A model generated the notes under the pieces. The model saw nothing but the letters and a program-made list of their open reading frames with translations. It did not search any database and was not told the origin of the DNA. Made by a program: the position numbers and the translations under genes. Shown here piece by piece: positions 55,737 through 63,986 of a stretch of DNA of 64,000 bases. The stretch is from Sporosarcina pasteurii (lineage in GTDB: Bacteria; Bacillota; Bacilli; Bacillales_A; Planococcaceae): positions 2,232,001 to 2,296,000 of the forward strand of contig NZ_CP160452.1 in NCBI RefSeq assembly GCF_041295575.1, read 5' to 3'. Within the stretch, counting starts at the first letter, position 1. Each line of letters starts with the position of its first letter.

Positions 55737-56185
55737 GATACAACACCTAGTTTCACAAGAATTGTTTTAATGAGTGCCACAATAAAAGCAGATGCGACGC
55801 CAAATAAAATAACAGAACCTGCTAGTTTAAACATATTACCGCCAACCCCTAGCACATATCCTTCGCTTTTATGCTCGATTGCAGAAGAAACAACCGCATT
55901 TCCAAATCCAGTAATCGGAACTGCCGCTCCCGCTCCACCAAACTGACCAATTTTTTTATACTGTCCAAATCCTGTTAGTAACATCGCAATAAATATCATT
56001 GTGGCCACAGTTGGATTGCTCGAAGTTCGTTCTGTAAAATCAAAATAAGTCATATAAAAAATAGATATCACTTGTCCAATTAAACAAATTGTTCCACCTG
56101 TAAGAAAAGCCGTCAGCACATTTCGAAGGATAGGTATTTTTGGAGAAATTTCTTGTTCTAACTTTGCGTATTTTTTCTCATCCAT
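55730..56185 (-). CDS. spoVAC: stage V sporulation protein AC
   Basis: A 151-residue membrane protein with about four helices. VLTAFLTGGTICLIGQVI near residue 22, MLLTGFGQYKKIGQFGGAGAAVPITGFGNAV (in part) and SEGYVLGVGGNMFKLAGSVI are typical. SpoVAC in B. subtilis behaves as a mechanosensitive channel for Ca-dipicolinate release. The ATG shares one base with the stop of the upstream lipoprotein gene, so it is translationally coupled. Confidence 0.95.
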   Translation of the reverse strand: MDEKKYAKLEQEISPKIPILRNVLTAFLTGGTICLIGQVISIFYMTYFDFTERTSSNPTVATMIFIAMLLTGFGQYKKIGQFGGAGAAVPITGFGNAVVSSAIEHKSEGYVLGVGGNMFKLAGSVILFGVASAFIVALIKTILVKLGVVSW

Positions 56186-56583
56186 TACGTCTCCTCCTTT
56201 AACAGAGAAACTATCGCCTTCAATTCTTTCCCTAAATTCTTATCATCCTTATCTTGGATTAGTTTGGACGTCATATGCACAATTTTATTATCTGCAGACA
56301 CAACAATCTCAAACTCAGGATAAGCTTCTTTTAATTTCTTCTTTAAATCTTTCTCTATTTTTTCTTTACGAAATCTGGAAAAAGTTTTAACCGTAACACC
56401 AGAAATTATTTTATTATCATTAAAAATTGCGTTTGAACTTACTAAACGGTCATCCCGAGAAAAAATCTCTTCTGCTTGTTCGCTAGTTGCAGTTGAATTG
56501 TTGTAAATATGAACGCCATTTTCAAGACGATTACACCCCAATAAAGTCAGTATAATTATGAAAAACAGAGCGACATTTCGGAT
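56185..56583 (-). CDS. YhcN/YlaJ-type sporulation lipoprotein, apparent ATC start
   Basis: About 132 residues. The signal peptide reads RNVALFFIIILTLLGC with the lipobox cysteine near residue 16; the rest (ISGVTVKTFSRFRKEKIEKDLKKKLKEAYPEFEIVVSADNK, in part) fits the YhcN/YlaJ spore lipoprotein family. Start: SD AAAGGAGGAG is followed by eight bases and then ATC (56583), with no ATG, GTG or TTG nearby. The only upstream candidate, TTG at 56637, lies in the -35 region of the likely sigma-G promoter, so it would not be transcribed. I therefore mark ATC as the start. It leads an operon with spoVAC-AD-AE, an arrangement like the spoVA2 loci of other Bacillales. Confidence 0.75.
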   Translation of the reverse strand: MRNVALFFIIILTLLGCNRLENGVHIYNNSTATSEQAEEIFSRDDRLVSSNAIFNDNKIISGVTVKTFSRFRKEKIEKDLKKKLKEAYPEFEIVVSADNKIVHMTSKLIQDKDDKNLGKELKAIVSLLKEET

Positions 56584-56605
56584 AGATTTCTCCTCCTTTT
56601 TATAA

Positions 56606-56636
56606 AAGTATACCGTAATAGAAGAATTTTTATTCA
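56606..56636 (-). promoter_or_regulatory. sigma-G-type promoter of the lipoprotein-spoVA operon
   Basis: TGAATA (56636-56631), 18-base spacer, TATACTT (56612-56606) on the minus strand, close to the forespore sigma-G pattern. Predicted start near 56600, at the Shine-Dalgarno. Confidence 0.65.
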
Positions 56637-56654
56637 AACTAATGAATCCGCCCT

Positions 56655-56682
56655 AACGGGTTTTGTCAAATGACATAAAGTA
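56655..56682 (+). promoter_or_regulatory. sigma-K-type promoter of cotY/Z
   Basis: AAC (56655-56657), 16-base spacer, CATAAAGTA (56674-56682), fitting the mother-cell sigma-K pattern AC-N16-CATANNNTA. The start would be about 20 bases before the gene. Confidence 0.7.
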
Positions 56683-56710
56683 TAGAGAAATGAAGAAGGA
56701 GGTGGAGTTA

Positions 56711-57229
56711 ATGGGATGTGGTAAATGTGAACATGATCACAAACACAAACACCATTCAAAAGGATGTGTTTGTGAAGTAGTTCGTGCAATTAAAGAAATT
56801 CAAGACATTGGAACAGACGACGATTGTGCTACTTGCTCAACTAGCTGCTTTATGGAGCCTCTTGGCGGTATCGTGAGCCCAGGACGCAGAAATCAATTTG
56901 ATACACGTGTATTTATGCTCTTAACTAAAAACGGGGATCCTTTTAAAGCATTTTACCGTGATAGAGACCGTCATGATACGGATTGCTTCTCTGTATTTTT
57001 CCGTGTTGAGGAGGTTTTTGATAACTGCTGCGCTACATTAAGAGTATTAGAGCCAAGAAAGCGGAGCGGTGAAGAAGTTGATTTAGTCGATTGCACGCAT
57101 ACAACAATTGATTTGAAAAAAATATGCGCTACTCGTCGCTTTAGAAGCACTGAAAGCTGTATTACAGTCGACCTAAGCTGTTTCTGTGGCGTACAATGTA
57201 TCGATGACGTATTCCTCGATATTTGCTAA
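56711..57229 (+). CDS. spore coat protein CotY/CotZ family (ExsY-like)
   Basis: A 172-residue cysteine-rich coat protein with about 17 cysteines. The N-terminus MGCGKCEHDHKHKHH is His/Lys-rich; CEVVRAIKEIQD, DDCATCSTSCFMEPLG, and a C-terminal block with ATRRFRSTESCITVDLSCFCGVQC (in part) follow the CotY/CotZ/ExsY pattern. These self-assemble by disulfides into the spore crust or exosporium basal layer. AAGGAGGTGG is nine bases before the ATG at 56711; the longer frame from 56663 has no ribosome-binding site and crosses the promoter. Confidence 0.92.
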   Translation: MGCGKCEHDHKHKHHSKGCVCEVVRAIKEIQDIGTDDDCATCSTSCFMEPLGGIVSPGRRNQFDTRVFMLLTKNGDPFKAFYRDRDRHDTDCFSVFFRVEEVFDNCCATLRVLEPRKRSGEEVDLVDCTHTTIDLKKICATRRFRSTESCITVDLSCFCGVQCIDDVFLDIC

Positions 57230-57257
57230 TGACCATGCAACACTTCCTGCAATGCCT

Positions 57258-57288
57258 AAGCTCTTAGAGGTAACTCTAAGAGCTTTTT
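57258..57288 (+). terminator. terminator of cotY/Z
   Basis: AAGCTCTTAGAG-GTAA-CTCTAAGAGCTT perfect 12-bp stem followed by TTT. Confidence 0.9.
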
Positions 57289-57312
57289 ATGATGTAATTA
57301 AATCTATCATAA

Positions 57313-57345
57313 TGAAAAAACCACAACATTGAGTTGTGGCTTTAA
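57313..57345 (-). terminator. terminator of cotO-like gene
   Basis: Minus-strand AGCCACAAC-TCAAT-GTTGTGGTT followed by TTTT, 14 bases after the gene. Confidence 0.85.
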
Positions 57346-57357
57346 ACAATATATTTT

Positions 57358-57741
57358 TTATTTTTCGGGTAATGATTTTCCTCGCCAAATTATATCAACA
57401 ATATCATGAGACGCAACAGCCATGATTGTATCCTCGTCACCATTCACATGAATCATGACGACATTCTCCTCAATCTTATCTATTATACCAAAAACTTCTT
57501 CCCCTTCGTTTAACTTAAACGTTAAAGGCTGATAGACACGACGTCCAAATGGCGTTTGTACTTTATTTAGTTTACGTTGAATAGTTGGATTTATTTTAGG
57601 CACTTCGATGGCTAGTTCTTTGCTATTAGAAGATGATTCCTCTTTAACAAATACCGATGTGCTTTCATCATCTACAATCGGAACTCTCAATCTAATCGGT
57701 GGTCCAGCAATAAACATAAGCGGTATAGGTCGTCTTGACAA
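57358..57741 (-). CDS. CotO-like spore coat protein
   Basis: A 127-residue protein. An N-terminal PLMFIAGPPIRL motif (CotO proteins start with KPLMYI-type sequence), a central S/E-rich spacer, and a C-terminal domain VFGIIDKIEENVVMIHVNGDEDTIMAVASHDIVDI (in part) resembling the end of CotO (YjbX). B. subtilis CotO is longer (about 230 residues) and controls outer-coat assembly; it lies beside cotZ-cotY, as here. The start is TTG at 57741, seven bases after AAAGGAAG; a GTG at 57762 lies in the likely promoter -10. Confidence 0.72.
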   Translation of the reverse strand: MSRRPIPLMFIAGPPIRLRVPIVDDESTSVFVKEESSSNSKELAIEVPKINPTIQRKLNKVQTPFGRRVYQPLTFKLNEGEEVFGIIDKIEENVVMIHVNGDEDTIMAVASHDIVDIIWRGKSLPEK

Positions 57742-57761
57742 ATAAGCACTTCCTTTTTCCA

Positions 57762-57790
57762 CAGTATATGCCTTATTTAATCAACCTGTT
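57762..57790 (-). promoter_or_regulatory. sigma-K-like promoter of cotO-like gene
   Basis: AAC (57790-57788), 17-base spacer, CATATACTG (57770-57762) on the minus strand; the -10 departs from CATANNNTA at one position. Predicted start about 57755, just before the Shine-Dalgarno. Confidence 0.45.
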
Positions 57791-57807
57791 CGGAAAACAA
57801 TTACCCT

Positions 57808-59181
57808 TTACAAATTACTAATAAAGGCAGTTGCCAACCCTAAATAGATTAACGTACTAATTAAATCATTTAAAGTCGTAATAAATGGCCCCGAAGCCAC
57901 CGCCGGATCAACTTTCATTTTATGCATAAATAAAGGTATAAATGATCCTGATATTGTAGCGACAAATATCGAGACAAGAATTGCAGCACCAACGAGCAAA
58001 CCGAGAAGAAACTCTTGTTTCCATACGTAAATTAATCCAACGACAAAAATCGCACAAATTAGCCCTGTTAATAGTCCTGTTCCTGCTTCTCTTAATAATA
58101 ATTTAAACTTACTTTCGTCTTCAATATCACGTGTCGCAATCCCTCGCACCGCAACCGCAAGCGCTTGGGTACCACTATTTCCAGCTGTACCCGCGATTAA
58201 AGGAATAAAGGCAGCTAGCAAAGCAACCTGTGCAATTGTCTCTTCAAAGGCGCCAATTAAATTTGCTGTTAACATGCCAAGCACAAGTAAAATTAACAGC
58301 CACGGTAAACGTTTTTTAGCTGCTGAAAATGAATTTTTATCAAATGTAGTCATATCTGCTACCGCAGCAAGTTTAGAGTAGTCATCTGATGCTTCTTCAT
58401 CTAATACGTCGATAATGTCATCGACTGTAATGATACCAAGCATATGTTGTTGAAAATCAACGACAGGGACTGCTAAGAAATTATAGTCTTTAATTGTGCG
58501 CGCTACCTCTTCCTGATCTTCGCTTACAAGGACACTCACGACGCGCTCATTCATAATAGAATGGATAAACGTATCTTCATGCGCGATTATTAAATCACGT
58601 AAAGATACAACGCCTGTTAAGCGTTCATCGTCATCCACAACAAAGACATAATAAATTGTCTCTGCTTCAGGTGCAGCATTTCTTAGTATCGTCATTGCTG
58701 AACGTACCGTAGAATCTTGTGGAATGACAACATATTCGGTCGTCATAATCGATCCAGCTGTAAACTCTTCATAATGTAAAAGAGCTTTAATTTCAGTTGC
58801 TGATTCTTTATCCATTAATGTTAGATAACTGACGACTTGTGACTTATCAAGTTCATTTAAGACGTCTACAGCATTATCCACGAACATATTCGCAAACATT
58901 TCTGCAGCATACGTAGCGTCCATTTCTTCCAGAAATATTTTATAATCATTATCATCAATTTCACTTAGCTCGAAAATTTCCGCTAGCTCTTTCGGCGATA
59001 AATAAAAATACATTTTTTTCCTTAGTTCTGGTTCTACCTTTTTATAAAGTGTTGCTCTATCATATGGATGAAGTTGTAAAAATAATTCCCTAAAGTGTAT
59101 AATATCGTCTTGTTCTAATGACTCGATTAAACTTTCTTCATCGTAAATAATCTCTTCATTCATTGGATTTCTTTCTATCAA
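57808..59181 (-). CDS. mgtE: magnesium transporter MgtE
   Basis: A 457-residue Mg2+ channel. N-terminal superhelical domain (about 1-130, with DDNDYKIFLEEMD), two CBS domains (about 140-265, with the MTTEYVVIPQDSTVRSAM and GVVSLRDLI elements), a plug helix, and five membrane helices (about 290-457) with the pore motif AGTAGNSGTQALAVAVRG and the MKVDPAVASGPF segment. Mg2+ bound to the cytosolic domains closes the pore. TTG at 59181 is seven bases after AAGGAAGG and is used; ATG at 59163 is an alternative. Confidence 0.95.
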   Translation of the reverse strand: MIERNPMNEEIIYDEESLIESLEQDDIIHFRELFLQLHPYDRATLYKKVEPELRKKMYFYLSPKELAEIFELSEIDDNDYKIFLEEMDATYAAEMFANMFVDNAVDVLNELDKSQVVSYLTLMDKESATEIKALLHYEEFTAGSIMTTEYVVIPQDSTVRSAMTILRNAAPEAETIYYVFVVDDDERLTGVVSLRDLIIAHEDTFIHSIMNERVVSVLVSEDQEEVARTIKDYNFLAVPVVDFQQHMLGIITVDDIIDVLDEEASDDYSKLAAVADMTTFDKNSFSAAKKRLPWLLILLVLGMLTANLIGAFEETIAQVALLAAFIPLIAGTAGNSGTQALAVAVRGIATRDIEDESKFKLLLREAGTGLLTGLICAIFVVGLIYVWKQEFLLGLLVGAAILVSIFVATISGSFIPLFMHKMKVDPAVASGPFITTLNDLISTLIYLGLATAFISNL

Positions 59182-59258
59182 ATCTGCACCTTCCTTTCCG
59201 ATAAAACAGCAATCTTAGGATATACTATACATCACACTTACATTAAAGGATGATGAAA

Positions 59259-59999
59259 TTGAAATACGATATTATAGGCGACATTCACGGCTGTTTCGAT
59301 GAGCTTATACAACTTTTACAAAAACTCGGCTATTCTTTAGACACGGGCATTCCGATTCATCCTGAAGGACGTAAAATTGCTTTTGTAGGCGATGCAATGG
59401 ATCGAGGGCCAAATTCCTTAAAAACAATCGAACTGATGTTTCGACTTCAGGACAATAGAGAACTAATTTATTCCCCGGGAAATCATTGTAATAAATTTTA
59501 CCGCTTTGCAAAAGGGAATAATGTACAGCTCCAACATGGTATTGAAACAACAGTCGCAGAACTTCATGCTTTACCCAAAGAGAAACAAGTGAATTTCTTA
59601 AATCGATATCAAAGCTTTTATGAATCATTGCCATTATATGTAAGTTTGAATAACGGCAACTTAATTATCGTCCATGCCGGAATACGAGAAAATTTAATCG
59701 GTAGTAAAAACCATAAAAAAATCCGTACATTTGTATTATATGGAGATATTACAGGTGAAAAATTACCTGATGGACGCCCTGTTCGGAAAGACTGGGCTAT
59801 CACATACCGTGGAAAACCATTTATTGTATACGGTCACACCCCAGTACAGGAAGCTCGCTTTATTAACAATACTGTAAATATCGATACGGGTTGCGTATTC
59901 GGTGGTAAGTTAACAGCTATTCGCTATCCGGAAATGGAAGTTGTTTCCGTTCCCTCTTCTCTTCCATTTATGCCAGATCGCTTTACATCTTTCCCATAA
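59259..59999 (+). CDS. prpE: bis(5'-nucleosyl)-tetraphosphatase PrpE
   Basis: A 246-residue calcineurin-type metallophosphoesterase that cleaves diadenosine tetraphosphate. Metal motifs: DIIGDIHGC (residues 3-11), GDAMDRGP (near 45), PGNHCNKF (near 76), IIVHAGI (near 140) and VYGHTPV (near 190). B. subtilis PrpE also starts with a YDIISDIHGC-type sequence and has about the same length. Two ATGs at 59250 and 59253 lie in the AAAGGA Shine-Dalgarno; the TTG at 59259, eight bases after it, is preferred. It overlaps the convergent pseudouridine synthase gene tail to tail by 17 bases. prpE was studied in B. subtilis for an effect on spore germination. Confidence 0.93.
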   Translation: MKYDIIGDIHGCFDELIQLLQKLGYSLDTGIPIHPEGRKIAFVGDAMDRGPNSLKTIELMFRLQDNRELIYSPGNHCNKFYRFAKGNNVQLQHGIETTVAELHALPKEKQVNFLNRYQSFYESLPLYVSLNNGNLIIVHAGIRENLIGSKNHKKIRTFVLYGDITGEKLPDGRPVRKDWAITYRGKPFIVYGHTPVQEARFINNTVNIDTGCVFGGKLTAIRYPEMEVVSVPSSLPFMPDRFTSFP

Positions 60000-60918
60000 G
60001 CATTTTTTTCATATCCTCAGGCACTTCACTTACAAACACTTTCTCCTTTCCTGACACAGGATGATAAAAAGATAGCGTTGTACAGTGAAGTGCTTGGCGA
60101 TTAATCACGCATCTTTTACCCCCATATAAATCATCTCCAGCTAAAGGATGACCTAACCATTTCATATGTGTACGTATTTGATGGGTTCTTCCTGTTTGCA
60201 AACTAAGTGCAACCTGCGTAAATGGCTTCCCATTTTTTTCAAATCTATCAATAACTTGAACGTTTGTCCTAGCTTCTTGCCCATCATCACGAACAATTCT
60301 TTCTATTATACTTCCTTCTTTTCTACCAATCGGTTCGTTTATCAGTATATCGTCCTTTGCAACATATCCTTCGACAATCGCCTCATATTCTCGCTTGAAT
60401 GTTGAACTCATCATCTGTTTTCCAAATAAATGATGGATATGGCGATTTTTAGCAATACAAAGTAGGCCTGATGTATTGTAGTCAAGACGTGTCACAATAT
60501 GAACAGTAGAAGGGATGTGTTCTCGCATAAACTTTCCCGCTACGTAGTTTGCAATCGTGCCGAATTGATGGTTTAAAGAAGGGATTGTACTTTTCCCTGC
60601 TGGTTTATTTAGAAGTAAAATTGCTTCGTCTTCATAGATGATGTCCAGTTCTCCTTCTTCTACAAGTAATCCATCACTTAACTTTTCAGGAGGAAAGAAC
60701 ACTTCGACTGTATCTCCAATCGCCAAAGGCACTCTTACATCTCGTTCAACTCCGTTAACGAGTAACTGCCCGCCGTCATACTTAACAGCAGTCAACGTTC
60801 TCTTTGAGATGTCTTTTTCAGCAAGAAATTCACGAAGTAACTTCCCGTCTTCTTGCACGATAAATTCTAAATGAAACCTTTTGGTGTTCAGCTTAACCAT
60901 TGTTTTCAATGAACGCAT
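59983..60918 (-). CDS. RluA-family pseudouridine synthase (YjbO-like)
   Basis: A 311-residue RNA modification enzyme converting U to pseudouridine. An S4-like N-terminal region ([17 protein letters not shown]) precedes the catalytic domain with the active-site Asp in [18 protein letters not shown] (near residue 165) and the [20 protein letters not shown] element near 260. The frame continues to 61032. GGAGAAGAG before the ATG at 60918 supports that start; the ATG at 60900, overlapping nadF, is the alternative. In B. subtilis yjbO also follows nadF. The target RNA is unknown. Confidence 0.9.
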   Translation of the reverse strand: MRSLKTMVKLNTKRFHLEFIVQEDGKLLREFLAEKDISKRTLTAVKYDGGQLLVNGVERDVRVPLAIGDTVEVFFPPEKLSDGLLVEEGELDIIYEDEAILLLNKPAGKSTIPSLNHQFGTIANYVAGKFMREHIPSTVHIVTRLDYNTSGLLCIAKNRHIHHLFGKQMMSSTFKREYEAIVEGYVAKDDILINEPIGRKEGSIIERIVRDDGQEARTNVQVIDRFEKNGKPFTQVALSLQTGRTHQIRTHMKWLGHPLAGDDLYGGKRCVINRQALHCTTLSFYHPVSGKEKVFVSEVPEDMKKMLMGKM

Positions 60919-61693
60919 TACGTACTCTTCTCCAGAATGGGAAGGGACGGAATCTGGCAAAACGAATTTTTTCTGTAGATACCCTGTATTCGATTGATTT
61001 GACATCTTTATGTAATAATTGTAAATGATCAATTGTCACCATGAAATCAGGCCCTTTCACTGGTTTCAACACGCATTTATGGTGTGCAGGTAAAATAAGC
61101 GGTGCTCCAACTGTTCGAAACACTCTGTTATTGATAGAAGCCATTTCAGTTAACTGCATTGTAGGTAATGAAGGATGCACAATCGCTCCTCCTAATGCCT
61201 TACTATAAGCCGTCGATCCAGAAGGGGTTGACATGCATAACCCATCACCGCGAAAACGTTCGAAATGTTTATCGTTTAACTCAACATCCATCACAAGTGT
61301 CACTTCCGGTGACTTAATAGATGACTCGTTTAATGCTAAATACTGCGTACTATCCTTTTGTTCACGATAATTAATGGTCACATCAAGCAATGGATATTCA
61401 ATTACATCAAATTCTTTTCGGGCTAAAGAAATGACGAGCTTCTCGATTTCCTCTGGCTTCCAGTCTGCATAAAAGCCAAGATGCCCAGTATGAATGCCCA
61501 CAAAAGCCGTATCTTCTAAACGATAACTGTATTTATGAAATGCATGCAATAACGTACCATCCCCGCCAATCGACAATACGATATCCGGCTCATCCTTGTC
61601 ATAGACAAATCCAAATCCTTTTAGATAATTGATTGCTTCATCCATTAACTGATTAGATAATTTATCATTTCTAGATTGGATAGAGTACTTCAT
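60893..61693 (-). CDS. nadF: NAD kinase
   Basis: A 266-residue ATP-NAD kinase making NADP+. Signature [11 protein letters not shown] (near residue 44), [14 protein letters not shown] (near 65), NESSI (near 122), and [28 protein letters not shown] (in part, near 150) are complete, and the C-terminal [10 protein letters not shown] is as in B. subtilis NadF (YjbN). The ATG at 61693 overlaps the relQ stop, with AAAGGAG in the relQ end; GTG at 61696 is next to it. Confidence 0.95.
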   Translation of the reverse strand: MKYSIQSRNDKLSNQLMDEAINYLKGFGFVYDKDEPDIVLSIGGDGTLLHAFHKYSYRLEDTAFVGIHTGHLGFYADWKPEEIEKLVISLARKEFDVIEYPLLDVTINYREQKDSTQYLALNESSIKSPEVTLVMDVELNDKHFERFRGDGLCMSTPSGSTAYSKALGGAIVHPSLPTMQLTEMASINNRVFRTVGAPLILPAHHKCVLKPVKGPDFMVTIDHLQLLHKDVKSIEYRVSTEKIRFARFRPFPFWRRVRNAFIENNG

Positions 61694-62367
61694 CACGCTC
61701 GCTCTCCTTTCTTTTTCATAGTGCCACGTTGCCTTGTAGCCGTCTCTTTATAATCACTAAAATATTTTTGCGCATCTTGTATTTCATCGCGAATTAAAGA
61801 CATTTCCTCGTCTAAACGAAAGGCTGCTTCTGCAGCACGTTCAAGTCGCAAACTAATTTCCTCCGGTAACTCGCCTTCATATTTATAGTTCAATGAATGT
61901 TCGATGGAAGCCCAGAAATTCATCGCAAGTGTGCGAATCTGAATTTCTGCAAGAATGACTACTTCCCCGCGCACGGTTTGAACTGGATATTTAATAATCA
62001 TATGGTAAGAACGATAACCACTTGCTTTTCGATTTGATATATAATCCCGCTCTTCAATAATTTCAAGGTCATTGCGTTTACGTAAAATTTCAACAACAGC
62101 ACTAATATCATCAACAAATTGACACATAATTCTTAACCCTGCAATATCGGGTAGTTCTGCTGCTAATTCTTTAGAGGGGACAAATGGAATATTCTTTTCC
62201 AAAGTTTTATCATAAATACTGGCAAGCGGCTTGACACGACCTGTTACAAATTCAACCGGTGTGTGTACATCTTCTAAATTATATTGCGAACGAATGCCTT
62301 TTAACTTTACTTTTAATTCATCCACCGCTTGTTTATACGGCTCAAGAAATAGACTCCACTGGGACAA
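61693..62367 (-). CDS. relQ: small alarmone synthetase RelQ (SasB/YjbM)
   Basis: A 224-residue (p)ppGpp synthetase without a hydrolase domain, active as a tetramer in B. subtilis. Key elements: [14 protein letters not shown] (near residue 42), [11 protein letters not shown] with the metal-linked Asp region (near 78), [17 protein letters not shown] (near 108) and [23 protein letters not shown] (in part, near 138). The ATG at 62373 has no space after AGGAGGG; the TTG at 62367, seven bases after GGAGG, agrees with the YjbM N-terminus and is used. Followed directly by nadF as in B. subtilis. Confidence 0.95.
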   Translation of the reverse strand: MSQWSLFLEPYKQAVDELKVKLKGIRSQYNLEDVHTPVEFVTGRVKPLASIYDKTLEKNIPFVPSKELAAELPDIAGLRIMCQFVDDISAVVEILRKRNDLEIIEERDYISNRKASGYRSYHMIIKYPVQTVRGEVVILAEIQIRTLAMNFWASIEHSLNYKYEGELPEEISLRLERAAEAAFRLDEEMSLIRDEIQDAQKYFSDYKETATRQRGTMKKKGERA

Positions 62368-62384
62368 GTTCATCCCTCCTCACG

Positions 62385-62774
62385 TTACTTAACTTCTTGT
62401 AAAACTTCTTCAAATGCCTGTTCAACTGCTGTGGAAAAAGCTTCTCCGTAATTGTTATTCCCTTCTATGTTGAAAATAAGCATCGTTAACTCTTCAATGA
62501 AACCTGTTAATACGACAGATTTTTCGCCTTGCACTACTTGCGGATCTGTTCCAGACTTTAAAACCTCAACCATTAACGGCCAGACCACTTGCGGAAAATG
62601 AACTTGACCATATGAATCTTCTCCGTCAATTAAATAAACAAAGCTTAATTTATCTGAATCAGTTATCATTTTTCCGGCTGGTACAATTTCCAATACATCA
62701 ATAGTTTCCGGTACTAAAAATCGAATTTGTTCACCTTTATGTATACCACTATCAATCTGAATTTGAATGCTCAT
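62385..62774 (-). CDS. UPF0738 family protein (YjbL-like)
   Basis: A 129-residue soluble protein with the UPF0738 pattern: GKMITDSDKLSFVYLI near residue 34, FPQVVWPLMVEVLKSG near 60, EELTMLIFNIEGNNNYG near 95. B. subtilis yjbL also lies directly upstream of yjbM (relQ). AAGGGATG nine bases before the ATG at 62774. Function unknown; co-transcribed with relQ-nadF. Confidence 0.85.
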   Translation of the reverse strand: MSIQIQIDSGIHKGEQIRFLVPETIDVLEIVPAGKMITDSDKLSFVYLIDGEDSYGQVHFPQVVWPLMVEVLKSGTDPQVVQGEKSVVLTGFIEELTMLIFNIEGNNNYGEAFSTAVEQAFEEVLQEVK

Positions 62775-62934
62775 TATTCTACATCCCTTCATCACTCGAT
62801 ACGTTTAGTTTACCACAAGGCATCGTGTCTTTGCAGTTTGAAAAATGCGTTTTTCGTTTTAAATTGGTATACTGAACCTAGAGCCTAAGTTACATTATTT
62901 ATTTACTTGATTTTTATGAGAGGAATGAATCCAG

Positions 62935-63600
62935 TTGAATGTTCAAAAGATGAAAATTTTAATGGAGATTAATTCACTGCAAGCATTAGGTGCAGTACAA
63001 TCCTATACAAAGCAACAATCTACACCAACTTTTTTTACAAATATGCTTGGACAGATTCTAAACCAGTCAGCAAGTTCAAATTCAACTATGAAGAACACTG
63101 AAAGTTTGAATCCATTAACCTATACAGGAACAAATCATGTGTTTTATCCTTCGACATTATCAAATCTTCTTACGACGTCAACTCAAGTTCCTATTTCTAC
63201 CACTAAGAATCGTACTCATGATTTAAAGGGATACGCGCATATTATTAAAAAGGCAGCTGATCAATTTAATTTACCTGAACGACTCATTACGTCAATCATT
63301 CAACACGAATCTAATTTCAACAGCCAGGCAGTGAGTGCTGCGGGTGCGCAAGGACTGATGCAACTTATGCCTGGTACTGCAAGGTTTTTAGGCGTTAAAG
63401 ACAGCTTTAATCCAGAACAAAACATTATTGGTGGCGCAAAATATTTAAGACAAATGCTCAACCAATTTAACGGCAATATAGAACTGGCACTTGCTGCCTA
63501 TAATGCGGGGCCGGGAAATGTCAAAAAGTATGGTGGGATACCTCCATTTAAAGAAACGCAAGGCTATGTTAAGAAAGTTTTAAATACATTTTATAAGTAA
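62935..63600 (+). CDS. lytic transglycosylase, SLT domain (YjbJ/CwlQ-like)
   Basis: A 221-residue protein with a Ser/Thr/Asn-rich N-terminal region (about 1-100) and a C-terminal lysozyme-like SLT domain (about 105-220). Catalytic Glu is in IIQHESNFNSQAVS (near 122), followed by GAQGLMQLMPGTA and AAYNAGPGNVKKYGG, all standard. It would cleave glycan strands of peptidoglycan. B. subtilis yjbJ (CwlQ) is in the same region. No classical signal peptide is evident. Start TTG at 62935 is eleven bases from AGAGG; ATG at 62950 is possible. Confidence 0.9.
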   Translation: MNVQKMKILMEINSLQALGAVQSYTKQQSTPTFFTNMLGQILNQSASSNSTMKNTESLNPLTYTGTNHVFYPSTLSNLLTTSTQVPISTTKNRTHDLKGYAHIIKKAADQFNLPERLITSIIQHESNFNSQAVSAAGAQGLMQLMPGTARFLGVKDSFNPEQNIIGGAKYLRQMLNQFNGNIELALAAYNAGPGNVKKYGGIPPFKETQGYVKKVLNTFYK

Positions 63601-63986
63601 TTTATGATAGTTTTACATCCACTCTCAAATGCAGTTTGTTTGAGAATATAAGTTGTAGTTGGTAGAATAGTTTTACAGTCAGAATAAAAGATATGATTGC
63701 TTAAATACGATTAGCATAAGGTTGCATACAAGCATCCTGCAATATAAATCAGTGAACGATGTCCTAAAATGGATGAATATACACCTATTTTATGGGACCG
63801 GCATTAGCCATATATATTTAAAATGTATGCGTGACAACAGCCAGACAATTGCCCTGTTTGTAGAGGTACTTTTTTACTTCAGGAGGAAGACAATCGAAAA
63901 CGACTTGGCAACGTCTACACGAACTTCATGCAGACCTGCGAAAACTAGGTGTGCAGCTTAATAGGCACAAAGGAGGCTAAAAAATC
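63601..63986. other. 0.39-kb interval without a confident gene
   Basis: A frame on the plus strand (63722-63961) has no good start or composition. AGGAGG at 63882-63887 looks like a ribosome-binding site, and one frame after it (TWQRLHELHADLRKLGVQL, ending at 63980) looks protein-like but has no canonical start. No terminator with a T run follows the transglycosylase gene; only a weak TCTCAAA / TTTGAGA hairpin near 63622-63646. Confidence 0.4.
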
